From Coptis chinensis (lineage: Eukaryota; Streptophyta; Magnoliopsida; Ranunculales; Ranunculaceae): a stretch of DNA of 64,000 nucleotides. Under the pieces are notes generated by a model that saw only the letters and a list, made by a program, of their open reading frames with translations, made no database searches and had not been told where the DNA came from. The stretch's first letter is position 1. Each line of letters begins with the position of its first letter. The translations under genes and the position numbers were made by a program. The DNA lies in the NCBI GenBank assembly GCA_015680905.1, contig JADFTS010000051.1, positions 90,479-154,478 on the forward strand. The letters are read 5' to 3'. This document shows positions 22,901-32,600 of the stretch, in pieces.

Positions 22901-25900
22901 GCTTGGATCAAAATGTGTAAGCCTGAAAAAAAATAAGCCCAATTGTTTAGCTTTTAGGCCCTTTTTTGTAAGGCTCAACATTAAATTTGAATAAGCCCAC
23001 TACTACATTAGCCAAACTAACATCTTTATACAATTTGTATAACACAATGACTGTCTTTTAGTCAATGTGGGACTAATCACTAGCTATTTCTCAGTTCTCA
23101 CAACAGATGTGCATGTCTCCTTTTCTGGCTTAACACCATCAACTTAAGCACTTTCACTTTCTTTCTCAACACATCTTTACCCACTCAATAAATGTATTCA
23201 TGTGATTTCAAATGAATGTTTTTGGTTTAGATATATTAAATAGATGAGATGTGTTGGAGTTCAACTCACTTCAAGTAGTTTATATGAGTTTTCATGGTTC
23301 TAGATTGGTGTTTAAGTGAGTATGAATTGTGAAAATCTAATTTGGCTCTATGAGTTTAATCAAAGTACAACATGTGTAGGGGTTTTAACTCAACTCATGA
23401 AGTTGAGAATTGAGTGTTCTTAGGTCAAAATTGGTGTTTGAGTTTGTATCAATTGTGTGAATTTGGTTTGGATAAACATGTGAAATGGTTTAAAGTGTAC
23501 TTTTATCCAATAAATACAACATTTGTAAGAGTTTTAACTCAACTAATGGCTTTCGGAATTGGGTTTTCTTAATTAGATCTAAATTGGTATTTGAATTGGT
23601 ATCAATTGTACAAATTTAGGTTAGATCAACATATAAAATGGTTTAGATTGGTCACGGGTCTAATTGGGGTGTTCAAGTGGGTGTAAATTGTATAATATGA
23701 GTAATGTGTTCATAAGTTTCTAGTGTTGCATGGGTACGGGACGGAGTGTCTGGTTTGGACACGGATACGACGATTTGGACACGGCAAGATTTGAGAATTA
23801 GGGTCTGTTTTGCTTGTGTCCGTGTCCAGGACAGGAACGCGATACAGAGGAAATTAGGGCGTACCCATGCGACAGAGGTTCCTACAATATTTGGTTTGGA
23901 TCTTCATATATACAAGTAATGTGTAGGGAGGATTTGAACACCATCAGCCTTACCTTTTTTATTTTGGAGCTTAGTTCCACATCCACTAAAACTAAGAACA
24001 ACTCTGGGTGAACTCTTATTATATAAAGGAGTTGATGAGAGATCTAGACCATAGTTAGCAATTCGGCGAATTATTCTTTAATTCGGACAACGTTTAAAAA
24101 GGTCGTATTTCTCAATGATACGGAATAATTCGTTAATTCGGCAAGAAATCATTAATTCTATAATTATTCGCGAATTATTCGTATTTTCACTATAAGTCTG
24201 CTGAGTATGCTGTCAAATTTTCCGTATTGAATTTTTGCCGCATTATGAATAGCTAACTATGGTCTAGACTAGTACTTAAGTGGTTGGGCTTTACCATGTG
24301 TACCAGTCCATTTCAAGTTGGATCACATAAATTAGCTATTTCTTCAACAACTAAATAACAAATAATAAAATTTTAAATATATATAATATTAATAAAACAG
24401 TTCGGTTCGGTTGTTATCGGTTAACCGAGGCCAAAAATCGCGAACCGAATCAAAAGTTATAAAAACCAAAAAAACTGGCTGGTTTGGTTCGGTTTGTCGG
24501 TTTTGTGTGAACAACCCTAGTTGCAGCTGATCATATGCCTTACAAAGCTTCTCATTTGAAAGAAGATGTGAAGAAAAAGATTGAAACCTCCAATGTTAAG
24601 TACAATAAAAATGCAGACATGCATCATCGTTTTCAATCCTTTTGAACAAGGTCATCTTGTTATGATTTATTTGCACAAAGAAAGATTCTCAATAGGAACT
24701 TATAACAAGACCATGATGAAGAAAAATGGCCCTTTTAAAATTCTTCGTAAGTTTATCAACAATGCTTATGTGATAGATCTTCCATCCAAACTCTCAATCT
24801 CCAAGACATTCAGTGGGAATTTTTCTATTTCAAGGTGATGAAAAGATTTCAGTTCCATTGACAAACTCAGGGTTAAGTTTTTATTCAATAAGGGGATTGA
24901 TGTAGACCATCAAGCTATGATGTTTCTAGATAAGAAGATAGCAAGAGAAGATAGATTTCCCTTTTTATGTTTCCCGTTTAGTTTATTAGCAAGTCCTATA
25001 TTATTTGATAGAGTTTCCTATTTAGTTCAATACCAAGATCTAATGTAGTTTAGTAAATCTATTTAAAGTTCTATTTTGTTTAGGATACTTTACTACTTCA
25101 TTTCCAAAAACCTATTTTATTAGAAGTTCTTATTGGCTCATCCATATAAAGAAATTCATTCAATCAATAAATTTTCTCAACATCAAAATTATCAATCTTC
25201 TTCTTGGTTATTCAAGAAGACCATTATTTTGTTTCAAAAAATGTTAGTTCGAGTAGAAACCACACCAATCCTAGTTAGCAGTTAGCACTAGGCTTTACAA
25301 TCACATCCGCTTCGTCGCTACCATATATTGAGGTAAGTAGCTTTCAGTATGTCTGTGTGTCATATCGGACACAGAATGTGGACTCGTATCCGAACAGGAA
25401 TATTTTTAAAATATGAGCGGTGAAACTGTGTACATAAATTTCACTTCAATAAGAATTATTCCAGGAAATGGTATTATTTTTGGGAAAAAGGGTAATAAAT
25501 AAATAGTTTAAGGTACACAATGAATTAGAATAAGCAGGCCTCTTACCAAACCCCAGGGATGATGCAAAAGCAGGTCTAATTGGGAGCTGAGTATACACGT
25601 AATACAGTATCAAGGCTGATAAACCCCCTGCAGCCAATGATTTCTGACTACCACTTTTCACATAACCCATAACTCCACCAACTGCCATATGAGAATAAGA
25701 AAGAATACATATAAATTACAGAGGAAAACGAACCCAGAAGAAATGACATGTAGACTAGAAGGAAAAATAGATTGATTCAGAGCCAAAATAACTTTACTTT
25801 CCTGAGTAAAAATAAAAACGATAAAGTTGGAATGATTATTTGAATGAAGCAGTTGGGAGCTTAACATGGCACGCTGTTATCCAGTTAGAGAATATTATCT

Positions 25901-26443
25901 CGTATTCCTTTTTACAATGGTAAAATTGGTAGCTGTGCAGACTCCATTTCAAAATAAATACAAGGAGTAGCTCTTCAACCAGGAAGTAAATGAAATAACA
26001 AAGCAAATGTTGAAAGGATTAAAAAGGGAGTAATCAAGGTGTCGGCCACAAAAAATAAACATAGACAGCAGCATAGAAGAAGACAATGACAAGAATAATG
26101 GAAAATCAATCAATAATGAATACATACCCCCGACAAGAGCAGCGTATCCTAGAGTCAACTTCTGAGACATGGACATCTTATTCTTGTCGTCGTTACTGTT
26201 ATTATCGTCTCTGTCTCCACCGCCGCCTCTTTTACCGTTTACAGAACCACCGCCGCCACCTCCATCGCCGCCAGCCCTAGCGGAGATCCGATTTGTATGA
26301 GTAGTAGTAGTAGTAGTAAGATGGATGAATCGTCTGGTCTTGAAAGAGATTGATGCTGATCCTCCTCCTCCTCCGCACCGCCTACTACTAGTGCCACCCC
26401 AAATGGCACCGACGTTGTTGGCCAACAGACTAGACGACCCCAT
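19925..26443 (-). CDS. FAX4: Plastid FATTY ACID EXPORT protein (TMEM14 family)
   Basis: Three exons on the minus strand (26443-26128, 25681-25547, 20064-19925) total 591 nt, encoding 196 residues and a stop, with no lesion. Residues 1-90 are rich in Ser, Thr, Gly and basic residues and poor in acids at first, as in a chloroplast transit peptide. They include a Thr run from a trinucleotide repeat and a Gly-rich linker. Residues 91-196 form the TMEM14 domain of four helices, with KLTLGYAALVG, GGVMGYVKSGSQKSLAAGG, MGSRFKKSGKIFPAGLVS and MTGGYLHGILRSLH. Plant FAX proteins sit in the plastid inner envelope and move free fatty acids outward. The length and short mature region fit FAX4 better than FAX2 or FAX3, but assignment among the plastid paralogues is from memory. 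Intron 1 is 446 bp. Intron 2 (20065-25546) is about 5.5 kb and full of nested transposons. Confidence 0.9.
21060..22080. repeat. 1-kb degenerate polypyrimidine tandem tract
   Basis: The + strand is almost purely C and T, arranged as irregular 60-120-bp repeats that contain CTCTAGATATCTCCTCCTCT, GGCCGTCGTCTCC and GGGACATCATCTCCCTAC. The sense RNA of the FAX gene would therefore carry a 1-kb GA-rich block in intron 2. Open frames here (Ser/Leu-rich on +, Arg/Glu-rich on -) follow from the composition and are not genes. The tract begins next to a phrase at 21047-21100 (AACCCGTTTGGGTTGCCTAC and following) that reads like the edge of an LTR element, but I cannot define its borders. Confidence 0.75.
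23250..23700. repeat. Degenerate internal tandem repeat of the hAT element
   Basis: The phrase GTTTTAACTCAACT recurs near 23373 and 23530. The phrase TTGGTGTTTGAGTTTGTATC and relatives recur near 23306, 23428, 23586 and 23665, each followed by AATTGTG-AAAT-T. Spacing varies from about 80 to 160 bp. It has no coding sense. Confidence 0.5.
23735..23860. repeat. GACACGGATAC repeat, partial copy
   Basis: It contains GGTTTGGACACGGATACGAC, TTGGACACGGCAAG and TTGTGTCCGTGTCCAGGACA, related to the copies at 7962-8142 and 41262-41393. It is embedded in the 1.84-kb hAT element, so it was either captured or inserted there. Confidence 0.4.
24050..24261. mobile_element. 212-bp hAT MITE nested in the larger hAT
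   Basis: Perfect 10-bp termini CATAGTTAGC and GCTAACTATG bound it. The flanks ATCTAGAC (24042-24049) and GTCTAGAC (24262-24269) form an 8-bp duplication with one mismatch. The interior is AT-rich with several AATTCGGCGAATTATTC-like half palindromes. It is the innermost layer of a three-level nest. Confidence 0.8.
25340..25410. repeat. GACACGG-type repeat, small copy
   Basis: It contains GTGTGTCATATCGGACACAG and GGACTCGTATCCGAACAGG, a shortened relative of the repeat in the DUF547 and BIG5 introns. It lies in intron 2 of the FAX gene just outside the gypsy LTR. Confidence 0.4.
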
Positions 26444-27224
26444 TTCCTTTTGAGACAGACTTGGGTTTAACTAGGGAGGAATGGAGGAATGGCCTCGGAG
26501 ACTCTAGAGTAGGGGTGTAAAAAAAAATAATAATAAATAAAACAGACAGAGGCCGTCAAGCCCATGGGCTAATAAGCCCCCAGATTTAAGGGAAGGGGAA
26601 GGGCTTAGGTTTTGAACCATGAGAGCGACCTCTGCCTACCTCTAAGGCCCGCATCCCTCACAATTTTTATATGTATATATATTAGTATACTGCTAAGCAG
26701 TGGGAGGGTGTGTATGGAGCGGAGAGGAGAGGGAGAGTGCGTGGAGAGGAAGAGAGAGAGGAACGAAGAGAAATAACATAAAAGATGAGGACAGACAGAC
26801 AAAAACCAACCAACTTGGTTTTTGTCCGCATAACTCCCCTTCTGCCAAGATCGTTCGCTCCGCTCACTCGAATATGTTATAAAATACTTACTAGAAAATC
26901 TATTATTTAAACGACAATTATTTTTGGGTTTTCATAAAGACACCACTTATTTTACCAATGGCTGCCCACACCCAAAACAAAACCACATGGATCCTAAGAC
27001 CAACCAAATGGGCACTATTTGAAAATTGATTAGTTTGGTTTTATTTTACGTTCCATTGAATTAATGTGTATTTTATTTTCAATGTTAACAAAATTCAAAA
27101 TTTTAATCATCTTCCATAAAAGTGAACGAATAGGGGAATATTCAAATGCATGATTGAATGATTTTATTAAAAAATTTGTTTTGATTTCAATTGTAATAAT
27201 GTAGATAAAATATTATGGGTTTGA

Positions 27225-27490
27225 TTCTCATCTCTTCCACCATCTCTATATCTCAATTTATAAATATATAAAAATAAGTTTTATATTATTAGTTTAAATT
27301 GATATACACATTCAAAAGTATAATAAAAAAAATTAAAACTACTAAAAAAAATTAAGTAAATTAGTGGTGTATAATTTGATTGGGCCCGGCCCGGCCCTCA
27401 GTTGGCCCTCAAAATTGAGGGCCGAGGGGATGGTAATGACTTATTTATGTCCTGGCCATACTCAACCCGGCCCTCAACACACAATAGGAG
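27225..27490 (+). repeat. Direct repeat A, left copy
   Basis: This begins with TATATCTCAATTTATAAA-like AT-rich matter and includes AAATTGATATACACATTCAA, GTATAATTTGATTGGGCC and CTCAACCCGGCCCTCAACAC. It aligns with 28708-28990 in the same order and orientation, with many substitutions. The G/C-rich GGCCCGGCCCGGCCCTC portion resembles the subterminal part of common plant hAT MITEs. Related GGCCCTCA motifs continue to 27715. Confidence 0.55.
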
Positions 27491-27947
27491 CGGGTTGACT
27501 TGGGACTCAGTCATGAGGACTTTTATGGTTTGAGGGCTGGGCTAGCCCATCCCAGCTCTCAAAATTACACGTTCAAGTCCCCAAAAGTTGGCCCTCACAA
27601 ATTTAAGGGGCGGGTTGGCCTGACCCTCATGCCTATAAGGGCGGGCTAGAGCTTAGGTTATGAAGCATGAGCTCGGCCCTCATTAAGCCCTCACCAGCCC
27701 TCAATTGGGCCTCATACATTTTTTTGTTATTTTACATTATATTTATGTATTATACTCTAATTATCTAAGTTATATAAAAAAACAAATTACTAAATTAGTT
27801 TTTAATAGGAATAGATTAGAACATAACATAACATATGCATTTTTTGTAATTGATTTAATAATAGTATATAAGTCATACATAAAAGCAAATCCAACCTAAC
27901 AATATAGTCAAGTATGAAAAATGTAGATGTTTTAAGAAGGTATTTGT

Positions 27948-28686
27948 TATTGACGGACCCCATATTGTGTTGGGCAGACAAAAAAAAAAAACAATTATTA
28001 CAAGTGTGTCATTGGTCCCAAAAAGTTAAAAAAAAACAATTATTACAAGTGTGTCATTGGTCTAAAAAGTTTAATTTGAAAACCACAGGCTTAAATGACC
28101 CGGTTAAGTCGTTCATTGTGCAAACCCAACGATATAGCCACACCGTTGGAGACTTAGTCCAAACGATGTGGCCATACCGTTTGGGACTTAATCCAAACGA
28201 TGTGCCCACACTGGTCAAAAGGCCAATAAACAAAACTTTATATTTTTTCAAAATTAAAATCCCAAACGGTGTGGTCATACCGTTTGGACTAAGTCTCCAA
28301 CGATATGGCCGCACCGTTTGGACTAAGTCCCCAACGATATGGCTATACCGTTTGGGATTTGAATTTTGAAAAAATATAAAGTTATTTTTTTGGCTTTTGA
28401 CCGGTGTGGCCACATCGTTTGGACTACTACACCGTTTGGGACTTAGTTCAAACGGTGTGGCTATATCGTTGGAGACTTAGTTCAAACGGTGTGGCCATAT
28501 CGTTACGTTTGCACAATGAACGATCTAGTCAGGTCGTTTAAGCTTTGAGTTTTCGAATTTAATTTTTTGGGACCAATGACACACTTGTAATAATTTTTTT
28601 TTTTTTTGACTTTTTGAGACCAATGACACACTTGTATTTTTTTTTTTTTTGGGGTCTGCCCAACACAATATGGGGTCGTCAGTAAT
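27948..28686. mobile_element. Foldback element with long inverted arms
   Basis: Arms of roughly 240 bp (27948-28190 and 28440-28686) are inverted copies. Both carry GACCCCATATTGTGTTGGGCAGAC at the tip region (read from the outside), then TTACAAGTGTGTCATTGGTC and TCGTTCATTGTGCAAAC. The arms and the centre consist of tandem 30-35-bp units containing CCATACCGTTTGGACTTAG and its complement, which are themselves palindromic (AACGGTGTGG/CCACACCGTT). The open frames on both strands come from the repeat. Tips are bounded by TTATTGAC/GTCAGTAATAA, but the target duplication is unclear. The superfamily is unknown (a Mutator-like or other foldback element is possible). Confidence 0.75.
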
Positions 28687-28707
28687 AAGACTCTTTAACA
28701 ATACTAT

Positions 28708-28990
28708 CTCTTCTACCGTATCTATCTATTTTTATTTTATTTTATTTTTTTCTAAAGACATAAGAACCAGTTTTGTATACTTAGTTAAAATTGATATACA
28801 TAATCAAAGTATGATAAAAATCAATAAAAAATCAAAAAAAAAAGTAAACTAATAAAGTATAATTAGACTGGGCTCGACCCGACTTTTATTTGGCCATAAA
28901 AAATTAGGGTCGAGGGGCTTGAGTTTTCATGCTTGACCACACTCGACCCGGCCCTCAATACAAAATAGCCCGCCCGACCCTTTTATCACC
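28708..28990 (+). repeat. Direct repeat A, right copy
   Basis: This contains AAATTGATATACATAATCAA, AGTATAATTAGACTGGGCTC and CACTCGACCCGGCCCTCAA in the same order as 27225-27490. It ends in TATCACCCTA near 28995, similar to a hAT terminus. The two copies sit immediately outside the foldback element and 1.48 kb apart. Confidence 0.55.
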
Positions 28991-29601
28991 CTAGCTGGGC
29001 CCTGGAAGTCTTAATTGACCCGAATTAGAGCGGGTCGTGTCTAAAACTGTCAGCCACTCACGGACTCACCAGTCACCACTCCTAGAGACTTGATGGTCCA
29101 GACCCGGCTCTGTAAATGGCCTGGTCCAGAGGAAATTAGTCAATTGTTGCAGAGTCCAGATCTTGTTATTTATTTTTTGTTCTCTGTGAAAGCTCTCTCG
29201 ATCAATTGACGTCAGCCAGGTAGCTTTGTTTAGTCGAATGAATTTTCCAAGTTATTATTATTAGATCGTAACTTTTTGGATCCATTTTACCAGAGACGGA
29301 GCAGGAATCTGAACTCTTGTAGGGGCAGTAGTTCAAACTTTCGATTTTTATTTTGAGGGACATGTAGATTCAAACATTTCTTACAACATTTTTAACTAAT
29401 TCTACCATATAATAATTGATTTTACAAAATTTTGGGTGGCAGATCCATCACTGCCTTTTTTTTAAAAAATTTATTTTCAAATTCAGTTGACCTGATCTGG
29501 TTTTGCCACCTTATTAAACTCATTTTTTGTTTATATATTTATTTTCCCTCAAAGTGAGCAACAAGTTACAGAAGAAGAGGGCGTTTTCCCATTCATTACC
29601 C

Positions 29602-32600
29602 ATGGCTGGTGCAGCGGGCGGTTTCCTCACCCGCGCCCTTGAATCCATGTTGAAGGAGTGCTCCCCTAAAAAGTATGCCGATCTTCAAAAGGCCATCCAC
29701 ACCTATTTAGGTTGGTATTCATTTATTATTTATGTCTACTTATTTAATATTCCTTATTTCTTTATTACATCATATCATATCATATTTTTGCGTTTGTCTT
29801 GCAGACAGTACCAAGGAAACCACTTCAACCGACACGAATCAAGCAGCATCTTCACCTGGAAATGCGAGGTACGTACATTCTTACCAATATTTTTTTTTAA
29901 ACCTTCTCTGTTTATATTTAAATTAACTGGTAATTTGTCTTCTGCAATTTCTGCTTCACTTAGTTCATCCGATGAACCCCCCGTCCCAAATACAGATGGG
30001 TCACACTCAATCCCAGATACTACCCAAGGGACTGATGCTGCTAAACCAGTGGAAAGTGCTGGAGCTATTACAACTGCTTTAGCTAGTGCTGGACACACAT
30101 TACAAGGGGATCAGGTGGAGCTTGTCTTACACCCACTTAGACTTGCATTTGAAACCAAGAATTTAAAACTCCTGGAGCCTGCCCTTGATTGTCTTCACGT
30201 ACGTTCTTCATCTCTTTCAATCTGTAACTTGGACTTTGTGTCATTCTTTCTTTCTGTAAATCTTTTGGCTACCTTAGTCTGATGCAGTTACTGAATGAAT
30301 GTATCTACAGAAACTCATTGCTTATGATCATTTAGAAGGTGATCCTGGACTGGATGGTGCTAAAAATGCTTCACTATTTACGGACATTCTGAACATGGTT
30401 TGTGGTTGTGTTGATAATTCTTCGTCAGATAGGTACGTTCAAGATTTCCCACCAACTTTCACAACATTTCTAGCTTGTACATGCTTCTTACTTTTGCTGA
30501 CTGAATTTGTATTTGCAGTACAATTTTACAAGTGCTGAAGGTTCTTCTTACTGCTGTAGCATCACACAAGTTCAGAGGTATATTCGAGGGGTTGAACGAG
30601 AAGTTGCTTTCATTTTTTGTTAATTTTGGAAAATTTAACTCGTGTCTTGTACATTCTAACTATTAACACAGTCATTGTGATTGTGTGTTTCATTTTAAAA
30701 ACTTCATTAAGCATTGCTGAAATTACAATCACGGAAAATATGTCGTATACTTCCCACATATTTTCCACATATGATGTATCTATTAGGCCAGATTTTTGCC
30801 TCTTCTGTTTCGTATCCATAGTAAGAGTTCTACCCAACAACAGGGTCCATATGAAGAAGTTGATTTCAGAAGTGAATTCTGGTTTTACTGAGACAACAAA
30901 TACAGATTCAGTTGCAAACTTGCAATTGAAGCCAAAGCTTGCCTGTGATATTGGCCACCTTTATGGGAAAATTGTAAAGCTTTGTAACTAATGTTCTTTC
31001 TTGTTACCTCGAGTGACCCCTTCTCTCTCAATTTTGGTTAGCCTTTTGCCTTTTGCCTGATGGGATGTCAAATGATAAGTTGGCCAAACATTCGAACCTA
31101 GTTGGGTACCTCAGGTCCATGCTGGTGCGTCCCCCATGGTTTGTTGTTATCCTTGAAACCATAACTTGTGGATCACCCAAATAAACAAAAAGAAAAGATG
31201 AAAATAAGGCTTAATAGTTCTTTTGGTGATGGATACACGTTCTTGCGAAGGGGATTTTCCTTGTTGTCCTACAGACCTTGAAATGACTGCTTCTTTCTCG
31301 CAAACCCCACCGCCCAAGTAACTCTTCCTAGAAAAAGTCTTGCCATTCTTTCATATTTGAATTATCGGGATTCTGAGGTAAAAAACTGACTGACTATTTC
31401 AATTCAGTACACGGGGAGCCTTTACTAGGAGTAATCAGAGTATGCTATAATATTGCCCTTAACAGGTATCCACTATGTCTTTTACATGGTTTATTTTCTT
31501 CAGACTTAAAAGATAGAAATTCTGACTTGTATTTGGGGATTAAATATGTAGCAAAAGTCCTATAAATCAGGCAACAGCGAAGGCCATGCTGACCCAAATG
31601 ATCAGCATTGTGTTCAGGCGAATGGAATCGGATCAGGTATGAAATCTATATTTCTCCATTCAAGGTAGATTCTGGAATAAGTCAAACCTTGTGTTTGACA
31701 TACCTAGCTCCACAAAATATGTTATATCTTGCAAATTAAGCTTGATCGTCTTGCCAATTCAATTGAAATCAGGTATAATGGAGTGCATACATTTAAAGTT
31801 GCACTCTTGAACCTTTATACAACAGTGTAATTTTGTCCAACTTTTCTGGTGTTTTTTTCATCAAAGGTTCCTTAACTTTTCCCGTTAGTGTGGTTGCCTA
31901 AGTAACAATTTTAAAGTGGTCATGCATGGAGTTTGTAAATTCGGCTGCCAGCATATCTGCAAATAGCAAGTTTTATTTCTTTAGCACTCTGTCAGGTGGC
32001 ATGTGTGATTCTTTTTTTTCGTGTCTTTTTTTCAATTCGAAATTAAAGCACTTGAGTGCTGTAATTTGCGGGTGAAGAGAACACTGCATGTCTAGTTATG
32101 TTCATAGTGGACTGTGTATTTGGTCATTCTGGAAGCTCCCCATCATATGTTCACATAAAAGTTTGCAATTAGCCAGATCTGTCCTGCATGTGGGAAAAAG
32201 CACCCGCCTTTACAGAGAAGGGGTCTGTATCACTTGATAACTTTTTTCTAGTAAATAATGAACAGGGGTAGTTTGTAATTCTATTTATGGCATTAGGTCA
32301 ACTCATGGTAACAGTTAGTATGTAATCAATAACAATACGAAGATACACTCTACTTGGAGCTGACAGTATATAGAGTCTCCCGTGTTATGTAAGTAAGGCG
32401 GAAACTGTGGGTCCTGGTGTGATCAAGTTATATTGAGTCTGTGCCCATATAGAGCCTTACTCTGTTGGGTTGAATTCAGCCAAATTAATGTGGTTGATTG
32501 CAATTTGACGGAGCTGGATACAAGTATGGACGAGTGTTATCGGAATGTAGGCAAGATAACTTATCAAATCCAATCCATTTACTTCCGGAATATCTCCTTG

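Larger units (their letters stand above)
22681..24519. mobile_element. 1.84-kb non-autonomous hAT element
   Basis: Ends TAGGGGTGTCCACGG and (right) GTGAACAACCCTA pair as hAT-type inverted termini. An identical 8-bp duplication GTTGCAGC flanks them at 22673-22680 and 24520-24527. The subterminal regions on both sides are crowded with GGTTCGGTT/AACCGAACC motifs, probable transposase-binding repeats. No transposase is encoded. The interior holds degenerate tandem repeats (23250-23700), a GACACGG-type patch (23735-23860) and a younger MITE (24050-24261). It splits a Ty3/gypsy integrase gene. Confidence 0.92.
22673..24527. repeat. 8-bp target-site duplication GTTGCAGC
   Basis: GTTGCAGC is found at 22673-22680 and 24520-24527, immediately outside the element termini and without mismatch. 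Removing the element and one copy rejoins the interrupted gypsy sequence. Confidence 0.9.
22251..25300 (+). mobile_element. Ty3/gypsy retrotransposon 3' part, interrupted
   Basis: The integrase end is visible at about 22390-22672 (RPQANGKIEVVNHFLGNLIK, SQAEFTYNTTINRSIGKSPF). It resumes after a 1.8-kb insertion at 24528-24838 with KASHLKEDVKKKIE, EQGHLVMIYLHKERFSIGTY and KKNGPFKILRKFINNAYVIDL, the C-terminal integrase region. A purine-rich tract (AATAAGGGGA, about 24887-24896) is followed by TGATGTAGACC, a plausible start of the 3' LTR running to about 25300 (end not fixed). Stops and a frame change near 24644 show decay. It lies in intron 2 of the FAX gene, in the orientation opposite to transcription. 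The gag, protease, RT and 5' LTR are missing. Confidence 0.8.
26444..29601. other. Divergent spacer between FAX and BIG5
   Basis: FAX starts at 26443 on the minus strand and BIG5 at 29602 on the plus strand, so both promoters lie here. The FAX-proximal part (26444-26900) is unique, with GA-rich patches (26714-26766). The middle is occupied by the direct repeats and the foldback element listed separately. The BIG5-proximal 550 bp include a repeat-like phrase (29294-29460, TAGGGGCAGTAGTTCAAACT). I could not place a core promoter. Confidence 0.5.

Noticed and set aside
27914-28413. Open frames of 151 (+) and 119 (-) codons
   Set aside because: Both run through the foldback repeat and read its palindromes; no family similarity.
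30617-30991. 124-codon frame in BIG5 intron 5
   Set aside because: It includes a tempting splice-like start (CAACAGGGTCC), but the family continues with [11 protein letters not shown], found at 31408.
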